Part shown: positions 46,535 to 48,569 of the stretch, in pieces
Numbering within the stretch: the first letter of the stretch is position 1
Layout: every line of letters starts with the position of its first letter
Source: Paramacrobiotus richtersi
Taxonomy: Eukaryota > Tardigrada > Eutardigrada > Parachela > Macrobiotidae
Direction: 5' to 3'
NCBI GenBank assembly: GCA_034698045.1
Contig: JAQGAU010000049.1
Span: 1 to 48,569 of the forward strand
Length of the DNA: 48,569 nucleotides
Position numbers and translations under genes: made by a program
Notes under the pieces: generated by a model
The model's database searches: none
The model's input: only the letters and a program-made list of their open reading frames with translations
What the model was told of the DNA's origin: nothing

Positions 46535-47315
46535 CACGACTTTTGGGAGCTTCCAGGCCGGAATCAGGGGCTTGGTTATATCGGAAATCTGCTCGATAAC
46601 GATACTTTCAAGATGGCAGTTGGTCTGCGACTCGGGCGAAAGTTTGTAAACCTAATGACTGTTGGAAATGTGTAGCAAAGGTGACTAGTATTGGCCATCG
46701 CGGCCTTTCTTTCCGATTCGCAGCCGGTACTCATCCTTGACACGATGGATTAAACAACATTGTCTGCCGATTGCCGCGCTCTTGTTTCGGCCGGTATTTC
46801 CGCCAAACTGGAACCCATGCAGGGGGACATCCCATACAAGTGAACAACGCCCAGACGCTTACACAACTTTCGCGTGAAAAAACGTGGTCTTTGTTTAGCA
46901 TGGGACGCGACTTGTGTTGCCACTGTTTGCCAAACCCACTTCAGAACTTTCGTCACCAGATCGGTGGCAGCCGCAGAACAGGCCGAGAAGAAAAAGCGTC
47001 AGCTGTTCTACTATCTCGAAGGCCGCTTCCTGTTCGAACCACTTGGATTCGAAACCGTTGTGGCATGGAATTCTTCCGCAACATCCTCAGTGAAGAAGAG
47101 CGGTACAGGAACACACAGGTGTGAATGGCGCGCACAGGAATATCTCCGGCAACGAATATCGCTGGAAATTCAACGCGGTAATGCAACGTCCATCCTCGGC
47201 ACCGTAGACGATCGAAGCGTTAAAATGAACTTTATTCGTTGTGAATTGTCGGCGGTGGCTTCTGCGCCACCACCAACCAACAGTGTGCCTTCTGATTGTG
47301 CAGTGAGAGTTTAAT
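46535..47315 (+). mobile_element. Decayed retroelement C-terminal region, copy E
   Basis: Successive frames read IGNLLDNDTFKMAVGLRLGR, GHRGLSFRFAAGTHP (the HHGLSC-type finger, altered), KKRGLCLAWDATCVATVCQT, RQLFYYLEGRFLFEPLGFET and RQRISLEIQRGNATSILGTV. Frameshifts and stops show that it is dead. An AATAAA lies at 47313-47318 and may be the element's own polyadenylation signal. Confidence 0.65.
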
Positions 47316-47318
47316 AAA

Positions 47319-48569
47319 AAAAGAAGTAATCGCGCAGGGGAACGTCATGTTTCAGTGCAAATAAGCTGCATGGGACCCTCGATGAAGTTGCACGCGTGTT
47401 TTTCTTGTTGTAAAAATTGCCGCTTTTCTCCGTTTTCCGAACAGTGCTTGGATTTCTGGACTTTCCGTAATCAGCTGATGAATGGTCCGAATTCAGTGAC
47501 TTTAGGCTGTGTTCGATTAGAAGCAGTGCTTATTAATCAATGTCACACTTGTGAGCGCCTGAGCCGACATTGACGAGTCGGTGCATAGATCGTTCTGGAG
47601 AAAAGTACAACGCAGGTTGTTTTCATCGCGGCAGTGAATGTCACCCTCGTGTATCTTGCACTAGGGAATGCTTTGGAAGCATCATAGAATTGAGTGAATA
47701 ATCGGATACGAAGCCCTGTTGAATACACCGCTAGAACAGTTCGTGGGATGTTGCTGAATACGTTTAGTTTCACCAGTTATGGGAATTCAACCTTCGGAAG
47801 ATGTGTTCGGGAACGCTAGTGTGCCATGCTGCTGGTTTACTTCTACATTACCGTAGGGGTGTCGGTTTTACCAGCGTCTGGACAAACGATTGATAAGGTT
47901 TTCACGACTGGGAAGCGACTAGAAGTCTCGATTGCTCCGATGCACTTGGTTGTAGCGTGACTACAAATCGTGAGAAGTTATAATTTTCAAATTTACGAAT
48001 GCGTAAATTGACTTCAAATAGCAGTCAACGAGTAATTTAAGAGGCAAGATAACGATCTAAATTAGATTGTCGGACCGCCCCTAGACCGCTATGGTATGTC
48101 ATTCACACATGCTTAACTTCGAAAATTCGTAAGTTCTCCCCATTTGCAGTGGTCGGTGACTCGGTACATAAAAACTTCACTATGCTCACAAAGATGTGGA
48201 TTTTCTTGATGTATGCATGTGGCGTATTTAGGCGAATAACACATTGAAACATATTCACTTGTTAACACATTCCCGAGTACAGCAAAAAATATAATATTTA
48301 AATTCTGTTCTCTGATATACCGTATTCACTAGTGCATCCTGAAGTAAAACTCTATAGTAATTTCCTGTAGTTTTTCCTGTAGCACTTTTGCACGTACAAC
48401 GGAAAGTCGGATTTATAACACAGTACAATACTAAAAACTACTACAATCAACAAATTTACTTACCAGGTGGCCCGCTTAAAATTTCCCTATATTGAGACCT
48501 GCCCAGCTCTCGAACCAGTCAGCCGATTTCGATCATTTCTGTAGTTTCCGAAAGCCAAACTATCCCTGC
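47319..48569. other. Right-hand stretch with one weak candidate peptide
   Basis: No domain-bearing frame was found to the window edge apart from the 44-codon frame at 47826-47960, listed separately. Confidence 0.5.
47826..47960 (+). CDS. Candidate short secreted peptide
   Basis: A 44-residue frame starts MLLVYFYITVGVSVLPASG, which looks like a signal peptide with cleavage after PASG or nearby, followed by QTIDKVFTTGKR. GKR is a typical amidation and dibasic-processing motif of neuropeptide precursors. One motif in a frame this short can arise by chance, and no splice donor or polyadenylation signal supports it. Confidence 0.22.
   Translation: MLLVYFYITVGVSVLPASGQTIDKVFTTGKRLEVSIAPMHLVVA

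Noticed and set aside
1-48569. CRISPR arrays, rRNA or operons
   Set aside because: No regular short repeats with unique spacers, no rRNA-like segments; the intron structure shows a eukaryote.

Overview
This window comes from an animal nuclear genome. Its genes are split by GT-AG introns, most of them phase 1, and almost every recognisable product is secreted or membrane-anchored: signal peptides, type II membrane anchors, Ly6 three-finger domains, a Link-like lectin-fold domain, a bulb-lectin/PAN protein and a Golgi-type glycosyltransferase. No bacterial features are present. The moderate GC content, many short introns (58-180 bp) and diverse transposon remnants suggest a compact invertebrate genome, perhaps a lophotrochozoan. 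I cannot name the phylum. The exon models below were built by matching splice sites, reading phase and protein motifs by eye; no transcript evidence was available.

The core of the window is a local family of three paralogous ectodomain genes. One is on the minus strand (6579-10259). Two are in tandem on the plus strand (26515-28861 and 30440-37984). They share an unnamed ~300-residue head (starting WGKY/WGRY/WGKL and containing an ENARPD motif), a low-complexity linker, a short 'G(E/D)(K/Q)(F/I)xPKxLxLxRxN' region and a C-terminal Link-like Cys domain. A conserved phase-1 intron joins the ectodomain to different N-terminal modules: a cleavable signal peptide in one paralog and a transmembrane anchor in the other two. 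In the third paralog the linker is replaced by 18 in-frame, phase 1-1 small exons, most of which encode one ~19-residue repeat each. This micro-exon array is the most striking feature here.

Other genes: a complete three-exon Ly6-domain gene (4317-5723, minus); partial Ly6-like exons at 2065-2258 (plus) and 21986-22097 (minus), with a weaker one near 38569; a four-exon gene for a secreted Cys-rich and Thr/Pro-rich protein of unknown function (12422-14291, plus); a bulb-lectin plus PAN-like gene with an apparent frameshift (38990-39602, minus); and a two-exon alpha-1,4-galactosyltransferase-like gene (41537-45095, minus).

Between them lie mobile-element remnants: at least five decayed copies of one retroelement with a zinc-finger and PD-(D/E)XK-like C terminus (14.6-15.9, 42.3, 45.4-45.9 and 46.5-47.3 kb); three foldback elements carrying clustered short motifs in their arms (1.2-1.9, 16.4-17.1 and 24.1-25.4 kb); a 150-bp hAT-type MITE (21152-21301); a 200-bp inverted repeat (18151-18344); and several tandem repeats. 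The remaining stretches look non-coding.
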